NCBI RefSeq assembly: GCF_900091435.1
Contig: NZ_FMCS01000001.1
Location: forward strand, 62,001 to 126,000
Source of the DNA: Micromonospora chaiyaphumensis
Lineage (GTDB): Bacteria; Actinomycetota; Actinomycetes; Mycobacteriales; Micromonosporaceae
Reading direction: 5' to 3'
DNA length: 64,000 nucleotides
A program made the translations under genes and the position numbers. Below are positions 1 to 8,586 of this stretch, in pieces. How positions within the stretch are numbered: the stretch's first letter is position 1; each line of letters begins with the position of its first letter. A model generated the notes under the pieces. The model did no database searches and had not been told where the DNA came from. It saw nothing but the letters and a program-made list of their open reading frames with translations.

Positions 1-875
1 CCCTGCTGGAGCTGCACGGCTTCGTCCGCCCGCCCGAAGACCTCGCACTCTTCCGGGCCGAGATGGCCGAGTGGCCGGGCCGCCCGCCGCTGCGCGACTG
101 GCAGGAGGGCCTGCGGGACTGGGTGGACGCCAACAACGGCTGCCGGCTGGACATCCTGGCCCGACTCCGCTCCGACGGGCCGCTGTCGTCGCGCGAACTG
201 CCGGACACGTGCGTGGTTTCCTGGCGCTCATCCGGCTGGACGAACAACCGCAACGTCACCAAGATGATCGACTTTCTCGTCCAGCGCGGCGAGGTCGCGG
301 CCGCCGGCCGGCGCGGCGCCGACCGGCTGTGGGACCTCGCCGAACGGGTCTACCCGGACGAGGCGGTGCCGTACGAGGAGGCGTGCCGGATCCGTGCGGA
401 GCGGCGGCTGCGCGCGCTGGGCATAGCGCGCCCCCGGGCACCGGAGAGCGCGGGCGAACCGAACGACGTGGGGACGGTGGGGGAGCCCGCGGTGGTCGAG
501 GGCGTGAATGGCCAGTGGCGGGTGCACCCCGAGCTGTTGGACCAGGAGTTCACCGGCCGCGCGGCGTTGCTGTCCCCGCTGGACCGGCTCGTCTACGACC
601 GCCGGCGGATGACCGAGCTGTTCGAGTACGACTACCAGCTGGAGATGTACAAGCCCGCCGCCAAGCGCCGCTGGGGCTACTGGGCGCTGCCGATCCTCTA
701 CGGCGACCGCCTGGTCGGCAAGCTCGACGCCACCGCCGACCGCAGGGCGGGCGTGCTCCGGGTCGACGCGATCCACCAGGACGTGGCGTTGACCAGGGCG
801 ATGACGAACGCGGTGCGGAACGAGATCGAGGAGCTGGCGCGGTGGCTCGGGCTCAAGCTGGCCCTGGCCTCCTGA
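1..875 (+). CDS. Winged-helix YcaQ-like protein (5' end outside window)
   Basis: The reading frame is already open at the left edge (L-L-E-L-H-G-F), so the gene starts upstream of the window and only its last 291 residues are seen. The visible part resembles the YcaQ/HTH_42 family of winged-helix proteins; E. coli YcaQ is a DNA glycosylase that unhooks interstrand crosslinks. Typical family blocks are the W-R-S-S-G-W-T-N-N-R-N segment, a helix-turn-helix (I-D-F-L-V-Q-R-G-E-V), the R-L-W-D-L-A-E-R-V-Y-P block and the late L-L-S-P-L-D-R-L-V-Y-D-R block. The catalytic part expected in the N-terminal region is outside the window, so activity cannot be judged. It converges on the methyltransferase gene, whose stop lies 15 bases downstream. 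I am fairly sure of the family but not of the substrate. Confidence 0.8.
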   Translation, partial: LLELHGFVRPPEDLALFRAEMAEWPGRPPLRDWQEGLRDWVDANNGCRLDILARLRSDGPLSSRELPDTCVVSWRSSGWTNNRNVTKMIDFLVQRGEVAAAGRRGADRLWDLAERVYPDEAVPYEEACRIRAERRLRALGIARPRAPESAGEPNDVGTVGEPAVVEGVNGQWRVHPELLDQEFTGRAALLSPLDRLVYDRRRMTELFEYDYQLEMYKPAAKRRWGYWALPILYGDRLVGKLDATADRRAGVLRVDAIHQDVALTRAMTNAVRNEIEELARWLGLKLALAS

Positions 876-889
876 ACCGTCGCCGGCGG

Positions 890-1762
890 TCAGGCCCGGT
901 CGGCCACCATGACCTGACCGTGGCGCAGCGACCTCGCGTGGCGGACCGGTAGGGCCAGTGCCCGCGCCGTGCCGAGCAGGTTCTCGCCGGCGGTGACGGT
1001 ATAGCCGTGCCGGCCGAGCAGGGCGGCCATGGCGGCGGGCGTCCAGGTCGAGCGCCACGGCTCGTTCGCCCAGACGCTCGACCGGCCGGTGGAGGCCGTC
1101 AGCAGCCGGGCGACGACGCGGCCCACCCGCGCGGACGTGGCGGGGCTCTGGAAGTTGACGACCAGGCGGCTGCCGGGCGCGGAGCAGGCGGCGAGTTCGG
1201 CCACCGTGGCGGTCACCTCGGCCCGGGTCAGGTACGGCACGACGCCCTCCCAGATCCAGGTGGTGGCCACGTCGGCACGGTGCCCGTGGGCAGCCAGCGT
1301 CCCGGCCAGGCGGTCGCGGCCGAAGTCCACCGGAACGAACCGGGGCGGCGTGCCGGGCAGGGCGGCGGCGCGGTCGCGCTTGTCCCGCTGGGTGGCCGGC
1401 TGGTCGACCTCGAAGACCGTCACCTCGGCGAGCTCCGGCATCCGCCAGGCGCGGCCGTCCAGCCCGGCGCCGAGGATCACCAGCTGCGGGCACCGGCGGG
1501 CGCGGACCGCGTCGTCGATGAAGATCGTCCGCGGGACCATCAGCTCGGCGGAGGCGCGGACCGTCTCGTAGTCGACCCGCTGCCGCCACCCCGGGGGCGG
1601 GGCACCGTCGCGGACCTGCTGGACGGCCTCCCGCTCGTCGGGGCGCAGCAGGGGCAGGGCGGTCGGATCCGCGAACCGGTCGGCGGCGGTGAGCCCGTCC
1701 GCGGCGGCGCGGCCCTGGCAGACCAGCACCGCGGTGCGGCTCGCCGGCGGCGTGCTCGGCAT
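890..1762 (-). CDS. Class I SAM-dependent methyltransferase, LCM/PPM family
   Basis: This 290-residue protein belongs to the leucine carboxyl methyltransferase-like group of SAM-dependent enzymes common in actinomycetes. The SAM-binding loop is seen as V-I-L-G-A-G-L-D-G-R-A-W-R-M at about residues 94-107, followed by the acidic strand end V-F-E-V-D-Q-P-A-T-Q-R-D-K and the W-I-W-E-G-V-V-P-Y-L block typical of this family. Many family members act in secondary metabolism on carboxylates or hydroxyls, and the substrate cannot be read from the sequence. The ATG start is preceded by an AGGA motif at good spacing. It follows the transhydrogenase gene on the same strand with a 26-base gap, so both may share a transcript. 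Confidence 0.85.
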   Translation of the reverse strand: MPSTPPASRTAVLVCQGRAAADGLTAADRFADPTALPLLRPDEREAVQQVRDGAPPPGWRQRVDYETVRASAELMVPRTIFIDDAVRARRCPQLVILGAGLDGRAWRMPELAEVTVFEVDQPATQRDKRDRAAALPGTPPRFVPVDFGRDRLAGTLAAHGHRADVATTWIWEGVVPYLTRAEVTATVAELAACSAPGSRLVVNFQSPATSARVGRVVARLLTASTGRSSVWANEPWRSTWTPAAMAALLGRHGYTVTAGENLLGTARALALPVRHARSLRHGQVMVADRA

Positions 1763-1788
1763 CGGGTCCTACTCTCTCTCCGGGACGG

Positions 1789-3192
1789 TCAGCCGTCGAT
1801 CCGGGTGATGTTGCGGATCTTGTTGGCGGCGTCCAGCGCGGCCACCTTGTACGCCTCGGCCAGGGTCGGATAGTTGAACACCGCGTCCACCAGGTAGTCG
1901 ACGGTCCCGCCGCAGCCCATCACGGCCTGCCCGACGTGGACGATCTCGGTGGCCCCGGTCCCGAACACGTGCACTCCGAGCAGCCGTCCGTCGTCGGGCG
2001 AGACGAGCAGCTTCAGCATGCCGTACGAGTCACCGACGATCTGGCCCCGCGCCAGCTCGCGGTAGCGGGCGATGCCCACCTCGAACGGGGTCGAGCTGTC
2101 GGTCAGCTCCTCCTCGGTCTTCCCGACGAAACTGATCTCCGGGATCGTGTAGATGCCGATGGGCTGCAACTCCGGCATCGCGCGCACCGGCTCACCGCAG
2201 GCGTGCTGCGCGGCCAGGCGACCCTGCTCCATCGAGGTGGACGCCAGCGCCGGGAAGCCGATGACGTCGCCGACGGCGTAGATGTTGTCGACCGCGGTGC
2301 GGTAGTTCGCGTCGACCTGGATCCGGCCCCGGTGGTCCGCCGCCAGGCCGGCCGCCTCCAGCGCCAGGTCGTCGGTCTGGCCCTGGCGGCCGGCCGAGTA
2401 CATGACCGTGTCGGCGACGATCCGCTTGCCGCTCTTCAGGACGCACAGCGCCGCGGTCTGGTGCTTCTCCACGGCGGCGACCTCCTCGCCGAAGCGGAAC
2501 GTCACGGACAGGTCCCGCAGGTGGTACTTGAGCGACTCGACGATCTCCTCGTCGCAGAACTCGAGCATCCGGTCGCGGCGCTCCACCACGGTCACCTTGG
2601 TGCCGAGGGCGGCGAACAGGGACGCGTACTCCATGCCGATCACGCCGGCGCCCACCACGACCATGCTGCGGGGTACGGCCTGCAGGTTGATGACCCCGTC
2701 GGAGTCCACGATGGTCCGGTCGTCGAAGTCGACGCTGTCCGGCCGGGCCGGCCGGGTGCCTGCGGCGATGACGATCTTGTCGAAGGTGACCCGGGACTCA
2801 CGGCCGGAGCCGCCGTCGACCCAGACCGCGTGCGCGTCGGCGAACCGCCCGGTGCCGGTGATCATCGCGACCCGGTTGCGGGCCAGCTGGTTGCGGATCA
2901 CGTCGGTCTGCCGGCTGATCACGTGCTGGGTCCGGGCGGCCAGGTCGCTGACCGTGATCTCTTCCTTGACCCGGTAGCTGCTGCCGTAGAGGTCCCGCTG
3001 GCTCAGGCCGGTCAGGTAGAGGACGGCCTCGCGCAGCGTCTTGGAGGGGACGGTGCCGGTGTTGATGCACACCCCACCGATCATGTCGCGGCGGTCCACG
3101 ATGCCGACCCGCCGGCCGAGCTTGGCCGCGGCGATCGCGGCCTTCTGACCGCTCGGACCGGAGCCCAGCACCAGCAGGTCGTAGTCGTACAC
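1789..3192 (-). CDS. sthA: Soluble NAD(P)(+) transhydrogenase
   Basis: The 467-residue flavoprotein belongs to the pyridine nucleotide-disulfide oxidoreductase family, with the FAD-binding G-S-G-P-S-G at residues 10-15, a central NAD(P) site ([13 protein letters not shown]) and a C-terminal dimerisation domain. At the position of the usual redox-active disulfide only one cysteine is present (C42-I-N-T-G-T47); the second cysteine of the CxxxxC motif is replaced by threonine. That loss is typical of soluble transhydrogenase and argues against lipoamide dehydrogenase or mercuric reductase. The enzyme would equilibrate NADPH and NADH in the cytoplasm. The start is GTG, with no strong ribosome-binding site visible. 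Length matches the family. Confidence 0.9.
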   Translation of the reverse strand: MYDYDLLVLGSGPSGQKAAIAAAKLGRRVGIVDRRDMIGGVCINTGTVPSKTLREAVLYLTGLSQRDLYGSSYRVKEEITVSDLAARTQHVISRQTDVIRNQLARNRVAMITGTGRFADAHAVWVDGGSGRESRVTFDKIVIAAGTRPARPDSVDFDDRTIVDSDGVINLQAVPRSMVVVGAGVIGMEYASLFAALGTKVTVVERRDRMLEFCDEEIVESLKYHLRDLSVTFRFGEEVAAVEKHQTAALCVLKSGKRIVADTVMYSAGRQGQTDDLALEAAGLAADHRGRIQVDANYRTAVDNIYAVGDVIGFPALASTSMEQGRLAAQHACGEPVRAMPELQPIGIYTIPEISFVGKTEEELTDSSTPFEVGIARYRELARGQIVGDSYGMLKLLVSPDDGRLLGVHVFGTGATEIVHVGQAVMGCGGTVDYLVDAVFNYPTLAEAYKVAALDAANKIRNITRIDG

Positions 3193-3243
3193 AACCGCCA
3201 GCGTGGCAGCCCGACGCGGCGCGCGCCAGAGCTGATCGACGCC

Positions 3244-3681
3244 TCAGTGCGGCCCGGGCCGCGACAGCGGTGGCCCGACCCGCGCGGCCAGCTTCTTCGG
3301 GGCCAGGACGCAGTAGCTCTCGGTCATCAGCTCGGCGACCTCGTCCCAGTCGGTCCCGTCGTCGAGCACCATGCCGACCACGTCGGCGCCCCAGCCGGGC
3401 TTGAAGAAGGGAGGGCCGCCGGCCAGCAGGCCGGCGATCTCGTCGCCGGGGGAGCGGAACGTCAGCACGCAGATCGGCTCGTCGGTGGCGGCCGCCCGGG
3501 CGTAGGCGGCCTGGTGATCGGGGTCGACGGTGAGCACGTGGGCGAAGGTCCGCTTGCGGATCCGCCAGCGGGTGCCCACCCACGCCGGTTCCTCGTAGGT
3601 CTCCGGCAGGCCGAGGCAGACCGGCCGGAGCCGATCGAGGATCTCGGGTGGGACGTCGCCAGGATCGGTCACGCGCGGCAC
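3244..3681 (-). CDS. MmcQ/YjbR family protein
   Basis: This is a 145-residue protein of the MmcQ/YjbR (double wing) family, recognised from the early C-L-G-L-P-E-T-Y-E-E-P-A-W segment, the W-R-I-R-K-R-T-F-A-H block and the closing E-S-Y-C-V-L-A-P-K-K-L-A segment. Family members are small cytoplasmic proteins with a CyaY-like or DNA-binding-like fold, and most have no known function. The start is GTG. It lies 51 bases downstream of nothing on its own strand except the transhydrogenase gene, which it follows into; on the other side it is divergent from the MBL-fold hydrolase with a short 74-base intergenic region. The assignment to the family is secure, the role is unknown. Confidence 0.8.
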   Translation of the reverse strand: MPRVTDPGDVPPEILDRLRPVCLGLPETYEEPAWVGTRWRIRKRTFAHVLTVDPDHQAAYARAAATDEPICVLTFRSPGDEIAGLLAGGPPFFKPGWGADVVGMVLDDGTDWDEVAELMTESYCVLAPKKLAARVGPPLSRPGPH

Positions 3682-3755
3682 GTTACGCGCCCCCTCCGAC
3701 AGTTCCGCCCCGCTCCGGATACGGTGGCAGGCGTGACCGAGCTGGTGCGGGTGTC

Positions 3756-4520
3756 GTGGTCGAGCTGACCTGGTACGGGCACAGCACCGTGTGGATCGAG
3801 GACGCGGGCACCCGGCTGCTGACCGACCCGCTGCTGCGGAACCGGCTGGCCCACCTGCGGCGGCGCCGGGGAACGGCTCCGCGACTGCCGGCCGCCCCGG
3901 ACGCCGTACTCGTGTCGCACCTGCACGCCGACCACCTGGACTTCGCGTCGCTGCGCCGCCTGCCTCCGGACACCGCGCTGGTGGTCCCGGCGGGAGCCGG
4001 GCCGCTGGTCCGCCAGGCCCTCGGCGCGTCGGCCGCCGGCCGGTGCACGGAGCTGGCGATCGGCGAGCGGATCACCATCGGCGGGCTCGACGTCACCGCC
4101 GTGCCCGCCGCCCACCACGCCGGTCGGGGCCCCTGGTCCCGGCACCGGGCGCCCGCCCTCGGCTACCTCGTCGAGGGTCGCGCGCGGACCTGGTTCGCCG
4201 GGGACACCGGCCTCTTCGACGAGATGGTGGCCCTCGCGCCGCTGGACCTCGCGCTGATCCCGGTCGGCGGGTGGGGGCCGACGCTCGGCCCCGGCCACCT
4301 CGACCCGGCCGGGGCCGCCGAGGCGGTACGGCGGGCCGGGGCGGCGTGGGCCGTGCCCATCCACTACGGCACCTTCTGGCCCGTCGGCCTCGACGCGGTC
4401 CGGCCGGACCGCTTCCACGGGCCCGGTGACGAGTTCGCCCGGCAGGCGGCGGCGGTCTCCCCGGCCACCGAGGTACGAGTGCTGCGGCCGGGCGAGTCGC
4501 TCGCGGTGTGCCGGCCGTGA
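3756..4520 (+). CDS. Metallo-beta-lactamase-fold metal-dependent hydrolase (UlaG-like)
   Basis: This is a single-domain MBL-fold hydrolase of about 254 residues. The metal-binding signature is H-L-H-A-D-H-L-D, the first strand reads L-T-W-Y-G-H-S-T-V-W-I-E as in UlaG/YtnP-type L-ascorbate-6-phosphate lactonase relatives, and later ligands are seen in A-A-H-H-A-G, F-A-G-D-T-G-L-F and P-I-H-Y-G-T-F. I chose the GTG at 3756 because the protein family begins almost directly at the first beta strand and longer reading would overlap the divergent YjbR gene. The stop overlaps the start of the next gene in a GTGA, so the two are probably translated together. The substrate is unknown. Confidence 0.85.
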   Translation: MVELTWYGHSTVWIEDAGTRLLTDPLLRNRLAHLRRRRGTAPRLPAAPDAVLVSHLHADHLDFASLRRLPPDTALVVPAGAGPLVRQALGASAAGRCTELAIGERITIGGLDVTAVPAAHHAGRGPWSRHRAPALGYLVEGRARTWFAGDTGLFDEMVALAPLDLALIPVGGWGPTLGPGHLDPAGAAEAVRRAGAAWAVPIHYGTFWPVGLDAVRPDRFHGPGDEFARQAAAVSPATEVRVLRPGESLAVCRP

Positions 4521-5098
4521 CGGCGACCCTGGGTGCGCTGGGCTCGCTGCTCCTCGTGGTGCTGTTCGGCTCCGTGGTGCCCGTGGTGCCGACCGGCGCG
4601 GCGGTCAGCGGCGCCGCCGCGCTCGCCGCCCACCAGCATCCGGTGACCGTGGTCCTGGTGGTGCTCGCCGGCGCCCTCGGCGCGTACGTCGGCGACCTCG
4701 CGACGTTCCGCCTGCTCGGCTGGGGCGGCGGAAGCATGGCCCGCCGGGTGCCGGGCCTGCGCGGCGGCCAGCGGATCGACCGGGTGCCGGCCCGGGTCCG
4801 GGAGGCGCGGGTCTCGACGCTCCTGGTGTCCCGGCTCATTCCCGGCGGCCGGATCCCGGTGCTGCTGGCGGCCGCCGTGGCGGGGCTGGCCTGGCGCCGC
4901 TTCGCCGTCGCCAACGCACCGGCCAGCCTGCTGTGGTCGGTGCTCTACGCCGCGATCGGGGTCCTCGGCCGCGCGGTCTTCCCCGAGCCCTGGGAGAGCG
5001 TCGTGGCCGCCATCCTGCTCGTCGTGGTGGTCACCCAGGCGCTGGGCTGGCTGAGCCGGCGCCGGGAGGCGCGGGAGGATCCGCTGGCGACGCGGTAG
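4517..5098 (+). CDS. DedA/VTT-domain membrane protein
   Basis: This is an integral membrane protein of about 193 residues with roughly four to five hydrophobic segments. The family hallmark is the G-A-L-G-A-Y-V-G-D-L-A-T-F segment followed by a basic loop and the conserved S-R-L-I-P-G-G-R-I-P motif of DedA/SNARE-associated (VTT) proteins, which are thought to translocate lipids or couple to proton-motive force. The GTG at 4517 overlaps the upstream stop as GTGA; an alternative GTG lies at 4508. Its last 68 bases overlap the end of the convergent phosphodiesterase gene on the other strand. The function of this particular member is unknown. Confidence 0.82.
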   Translation: MTATLGALGSLLLVVLFGSVVPVVPTGAAVSGAAALAAHQHPVTVVLVVLAGALGAYVGDLATFRLLGWGGGSMARRVPGLRGGQRIDRVPARVREARVSTLLVSRLIPGGRIPVLLAAAVAGLAWRRFAVANAPASLLWSVLYAAIGVLGRAVFPEPWESVVAAILLVVVVTQALGWLSRRREAREDPLATR

Positions 5099-7409
5099 CC
5101 GCCGCCCGCGCCGGCCTCCCATCCCCGGAGCCGTCCGCCCGCCCCGACGCGTCGCCGGCGTGCTCGTCGGGCCGGCGCAGGCCCAGCCGGCACAGCCAGC
5201 CGAGCAGTTGGCGGTGGACGGCGTCCGGGCCGACCAGCTCGCCGTCGCGCGGCCAGTCCGCGGGATGGACGAGCAGGGCCTGCGTCTGCCAGCCGCCGAG
5301 CCCCCCATGGCAGCCGACCAGCTCCTCGAAGGCCGCCACCTCCTCGAGGCCCGGATCCACCGTGCTGATCACCACGAGGTCGCCCACGTGCTCCGTCGCC
5401 TGGTGGCGCAGCAGGTCGTGGCGCGCCCGCGGACCGTACGGGACCAGCGGGTCCTCGCCGTCGACCCGCCCGTCGCGCAGGCGGTGGCAGCCCCGCGCCC
5501 CGATCGCCAGGGGGCCGGCCGCGGAGTCGACCACGACCAGCCCGACGCCGGGGTGCGTGGCCAGGCCGTCGATCAGCCCCGGCGCCACGGCGTCGACGCG
5601 CTCGCGGGTCAGCCGTCCCGGGTGGCGGGCCAGGTAGATCATCGCGAGGTTGCCCGAGGCCACCACCACCGTGGCGGGGTCGGTGTGGGTCGCCGCCTCC
5701 TCGCGGTCGGCGGGCCCGAGGCTGACCTCACCGCCGTCGGCGTGCGAGCGCAACGCCAGCCGGGTCGCCGTGCCGGTCGCCCCGCCCGAGCCGGCCGCCT
5801 CGGTGAGCAGGGTGTTCAGCCGTCCCCACTCCTCGTCGGGGCCGGTGACCTCGGCGGCGGCCACCTGCGGGACCGGGCCGGCGGCGGTCGTCCGGCCGTC
5901 GGCTGCGACCTCGCGTACCGGGGGCGTGGCGAGCCGGGCGACCACGTCGGCGAGGGACTCGCCGTACCGCTGGCGGAAGGTGGCGCCCTGGCTCTGCCCG
6001 TGGTCGCTCAGCACCACGATGTGGTAGCGCCGGGCCGCCTCGCCCGCCAGGCGCTGCAGGACGCCCAGCGTCTGGTCGAGCGCCTCGAGGACCGCCATCG
6101 CCTGCGGGCGGGCCGGTCCGGCGTGGTGGGCGACCTCGTCGTAGTCCAGGAAGTCGCAGAAGACGACCGGCGCCCCGGCGGCCATCTGCTCGGCGATGAG
6201 CGAGACGTTCAGGTCGCTGAGCAGACTGGCCATCGGGCGCAGCGCCAGGTAGGAGCCGCTGCGCCGGCCGCGGGGCCGGATGTCGCGCAGCCGTTGCCGT
6301 CGCGCCTCGTACAGCTCGCGGACGACCTGCCCGGCGCCGCGGACGACGGCGCGGGCGAAACCGTACGGGCTGGCCATGAAGACCGCGTAGCCCCGGGTGG
6401 ACCGGCCGGGCAGCCCGGCGCGGCTCACCGTGAGCAGGCTGGTGGGGGCGTCGCCGGAGAAGACGGTGCTGATGCTGACGCCGCCGTCGCGCAGCAGCCC
6501 CTGCCCGGTGGAGAGGCGCTGCTCGATCTCGGCGGCGTCGCGGGGCCGGCTGGTGACCACGAGCCGGCCGGGGGAGTGGCCGCCGTCGTCGTTCGGGGTC
6601 GCCTTCTCGTACCAGCGATAGGCCGGCAGCCGGCGGACGTCGCCGTGGAGCAGGCCCGCCTGGGCCGCGGGCGTGGTGGCCGGGAGGCCGGTGTGCCAGC
6701 CGGCCAGCCGGTGGCTGCCGGTGCGCAGCCACCGGCCGATGGTGGGCAGGTTGCCGGCGCGGATGGCCCACTGCACGAGCGGCGCGGCCACGCCGTCGAG
6801 CTGGACGACGAGCAGGCCGTCGGGCTTGTGCGCCTGGGCTGCCACCGCTGCGGCACGGCCGTGCCGCAGCCGGTGCCGCCATCCGGGATGGAGGCGCCGC
6901 TCCCGCCGGCGCCGCACCCGGGTCATCACCCACAGCATCTCGCTGACGAAGGCGTCGTCGGTGCCGGCGTCGGCGAGCCAGTTCACGACCGCCGCGAGCG
7001 CCACGGCGAGCCACGCGGCGGCGAAGGCGTCGGCGAACCCGGCGACGTCCGCTTCCGGGTCCAGCCGCAGCGCGACGTACATGACGACGGCCTGCACGGA
7101 CACGCCGATGACGAGTGCGCCGAGCCCGCCGAGCAGGGTGGCCAGCGCGAACAGCACCGGGCGCAGCACCGCGCCGATCGCGGCGATCAGACCGACCAGC
7201 CACAGCGTCGCGAGCAGCCCGCTGGCGGTGACCCCCGGCAGCAGCCAGAGCGTCACGCTGAGCACCACGAACGAGGTGACCGCGCTGCGCAGCAGGCTCC
7301 GCAGCCGGGCGACCGTGGGCCGGTAGTCGCGCAGCACCCGCAGGCCGACGCGGCCGGGCTGGGGAAGGCGCCGGTCGCCATCGGCGTCCGCGTCCGGCTC
7401 CATTCCCAT
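5031..7409 (-). CDS. Membrane-anchored alkaline-phosphatase-superfamily phosphodiesterase with holin-IV-like N-terminus
   Basis: This protein of about 792 residues has two parts. The first roughly 150 residues carry four hydrophobic segments resembling the mycobacterial-type phage holin superfamily IV membrane domain. After a basic linker comes a type I phosphodiesterase/nucleotide pyrophosphatase domain: L-L-V-V-Q-L-D-G-V-A holds the first metal aspartate, A-T-T-P-A-A-Q-A-G follows where the nucleophile Thr/Ser lies, then F-L-D-Y-D-E-V-A-H-H and V-L-S-D-H-G-Q-S-Q-G-A carry the remaining metal ligands. I chose the ATG at 7409; another ATG is at 7403. The C-terminal 40 residues are Pro/Ala-rich and overlap the convergent DedA-like gene. 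The substrate is unknown, possibly a phospho- or phosphonolipid head group. The HxlR gene lies 43 bases upstream. Confidence 0.82.
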   Translation of the reverse strand: MGMEPDADADGDRRLPQPGRVGLRVLRDYRPTVARLRSLLRSAVTSFVVLSVTLWLLPGVTASGLLATLWLVGLIAAIGAVLRPVLFALATLLGGLGALVIGVSVQAVVMYVALRLDPEADVAGFADAFAAAWLAVALAAVVNWLADAGTDDAFVSEMLWVMTRVRRRRERRLHPGWRHRLRHGRAAAVAAQAHKPDGLLVVQLDGVAAPLVQWAIRAGNLPTIGRWLRTGSHRLAGWHTGLPATTPAAQAGLLHGDVRRLPAYRWYEKATPNDDGGHSPGRLVVTSRPRDAAEIEQRLSTGQGLLRDGGVSISTVFSGDAPTSLLTVSRAGLPGRSTRGYAVFMASPYGFARAVVRGAGQVVRELYEARRQRLRDIRPRGRRSGSYLALRPMASLLSDLNVSLIAEQMAAGAPVVFCDFLDYDEVAHHAGPARPQAMAVLEALDQTLGVLQRLAGEAARRYHIVVLSDHGQSQGATFRQRYGESLADVVARLATPPVREVAADGRTTAAGPVPQVAAAEVTGPDEEWGRLNTLLTEAAGSGGATGTATRLALRSHADGGEVSLGPADREEAATHTDPATVVVASGNLAMIYLARHPGRLTRERVDAVAPGLIDGLATHPGVGLVVVDSAAGPLAIGARGCHRLRDGRVDGEDPLVPYGPRARHDLLRHQATEHVGDLVVISTVDPGLEEVAAFEELVGCHGGLGGWQTQALLVHPADWPRDGELVGPDAVHRQLLGWLCRLGLRRPDEHAGDASGRADGSGDGRPARAAATASPADPPAPPGAGSASPAPG

Positions 7410-7452
7410 GACAATGCCACACCTGAGCTGGCAAGATCCGCGAGAGGGGTGG

Positions 7453-7902
7453 TCAGGCGGCCCCGGGCCCGGGCAGCGGGTCGACGTCGCCGGCGTGCAT
7501 CGGCTGCCCGCAGTGCGCGCAGCGCAGCTCGACATGGCTGACCTGGCCGCAGGCGTGGTGGCGGTAGAGCACCGGTGGGCCGGCCGCACCGGCCAGCCAC
7601 CGGTCGCCCCACCCGACCATGACCATGAGCAGGTCGACCAGCTCGGTGCCCTTCTCGGTCAGCACGTACTCGAAGCGGGGTCTCCGGTCGTAGGGCCGGC
7701 GTTCCAGCACGCCGTGGGCGACCAGGTGGTTGAGCCGTTCGGTGAGGACCTTGCGGGAGATGCCGAGGTCGGCCTGGAGCTGCTCGAACCGGGTCAGGCC
7801 GACGTTCACGTCACGCAGGATCAGCGGCGACCAGGGTTCGCCGATGACGTCGAGCGTGCGCGCGATCGAGCAGGCCATCTGGCCGAAGTCGGTGCGCTGC
7901 AT
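7453..7902 (-). CDS. HxlR-family winged-helix transcriptional regulator
   Basis: This is a 149-residue HxlR/MarR-like regulator. The family pattern is clear: C-S-I-A-R-T-L-D-V-I-G-E-P-W-S-P-L-I-L-R-D at the N-terminus, the L-G-I-S-R-K-V-L-T-E-R-L recognition helix, and the wing Y-D-R-R-P-R-F-E-Y-V-L-T. Unusually for short HxlR proteins it has a C-terminal zinc-ribbon-like tail, H-A-C-G followed by C-A-H-C-G. It is divergent from the reductase/PPOX pair and the shared region has a palindrome, so it probably controls those genes and itself. The ATG has no ribosome-binding site, but a TAGATT hexamer (7909-7914 on the complement) ends 6 bases before it, which suggests a leaderless transcript. Confidence 0.9.
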   Translation of the reverse strand: MQRTDFGQMACSIARTLDVIGEPWSPLILRDVNVGLTRFEQLQADLGISRKVLTERLNHLVAHGVLERRPYDRRPRFEYVLTEKGTELVDLLMVMVGWGDRWLAGAAGPPVLYRHHACGQVSHVELRCAHCGQPMHAGDVDPLPGPGAA

Positions 7903-7908
7903 GGAATC

Positions 7909-7953
7909 AATCTACCACTTGAGGTTCCCTCAAGGAACCCTGACTGCTACGGT
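7909..7953. promoter_or_regulatory. Divergent promoters with palindromic operator (HxlR candidate)
   Basis: Between the HxlR gene and the reductase gene lies the perfect inverted repeat GGTTCC-CTCAA-GGAACC at 7923-7939. A third copy of the half-site, with the identical 9-base AAGGAACCC, is repeated exactly 36 bases further at 7968-7976. On the minus side a TAGATT hexamer (7909-7914) sits just before the HxlR start. On the plus side TTCCCT (7925-7930) and TACGGT (7948-7953) form a -35/-10 pair with 17-base spacing, overlapping the palindrome. Binding by HxlR is inferred from position. Confidence 0.6.
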
Positions 7954-7992
7954 GGCGAAGTCTCCTGAAGGAACCCAGAAGGGGTGAGCGGA

Positions 7993-8586
7993 ATGAGCAA
8001 GGTCCTCGTCGCACTGTCGGTGTCGGTCGACGGCTACATCACCGGTCGCGATCCCGGCACCGGTCGCGGGCTCGGCGACGCGCCGATGCTGTTCGACTGG
8101 TACTTCGACGGCGACACGCCCAGCGGGGTGTTCGACGGGTTCCGGCTGAGCGAGCCCAGCGCCCGCGTCTTCGACGCCCTGGCCGCACGCGTCGGCGCCA
8201 GCCTGGTGGGTCGCCACACCTACGACGACTCCGGCTGGTCGGGAGGCGGCACCCCGCACCCCGACGCGCCGCTGGTCGTGCTCAGCCATCGGCCGGCGCC
8301 GCAGCGCAACGACCGGCAGACCTTCGTGAGCACCGGCATCGCCGACGCCGTTGCCGCGGCCCGCGAGATCGCCGGCGACAAGGACGTCGCACTCATGGGC
8401 GGCGGCGTCGCGACCGAGGCCCTGGCGGCGGGCCTCGTCGACGAGGTGATCCTGCACCAGGTGCCGATCCTGCTCGGCGGCGGGCGACCCTTCTTCCAGC
8501 CGCTGCCCGCGCACGTGCGCCTGCGCCTGGTCGAGGCCGTCGCGGCCCCCGGCGTCACCCACCTGCACTACGAGGTCGTGCGATGA
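7993..8586 (+). CDS. Dihydrofolate reductase/RibD C-terminal-family reductase
   Basis: This is a 197-residue protein of the DHFR-like RibD C-terminal reductase family, seen from the start S-K-V-L-V-A-L-S-V-S-V-D-G-Y-I, the A-S-L-V-G-R-H-T-Y-D block and the nucleotide-binding D-V-A-L-M-G-G-G-V-A-T-E-A-L. Such stand-alone proteins are NADPH-dependent reductases of unknown substrate, common next to HxlR or other regulators. The ATG at 7993 has an AAGGGG about ten bases upstream; an in-frame GTG at 7984 overlaps that site. The stop overlaps the start of the PPOX gene in an ATGA, so the two form an operon divergent from HxlR. Confidence 0.85.
   Translation: MSKVLVALSVSVDGYITGRDPGTGRGLGDAPMLFDWYFDGDTPSGVFDGFRLSEPSARVFDALAARVGASLVGRHTYDDSGWSGGGTPHPDAPLVVLSHRPAPQRNDRQTFVSTGIADAVAAAREIAGDKDVALMGGGVATEALAAGLVDEVILHQVPILLGGGRPFFQPLPAHVRLRLVEAVAAPGVTHLHYEVVR

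Noticed and set aside
876..891. ACCG-N7-CGGT as a terminator between the first two genes.
   Set aside because: The stem is only four bases and overlaps the methyltransferase stop; too weak to call.
228..1589. A 453-residue open frame on the minus strand across the first two genes.
   Set aside because: It crosses two recognised genes on both strands and its product is Arg/Pro/Gly-rich without any domain.
1789..3192. Lipoamide dehydrogenase or mercuric reductase as identity of the flavoprotein.
   Set aside because: The second cysteine of the active disulfide is replaced by threonine, which fits transhydrogenase instead.
1936..3768. A 610-residue plus-strand frame opposite the transhydrogenase.
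   Set aside because: It is antisense to sthA and has no family features.
5160..7541. A 793-residue open frame on the plus strand antisense to the phosphodiesterase gene.
   Set aside because: It is antisense to a well-recognised enzyme; the product is a low-complexity Gly/Arg/Val mix with no motif. Long antisense frames are expected at this GC content.
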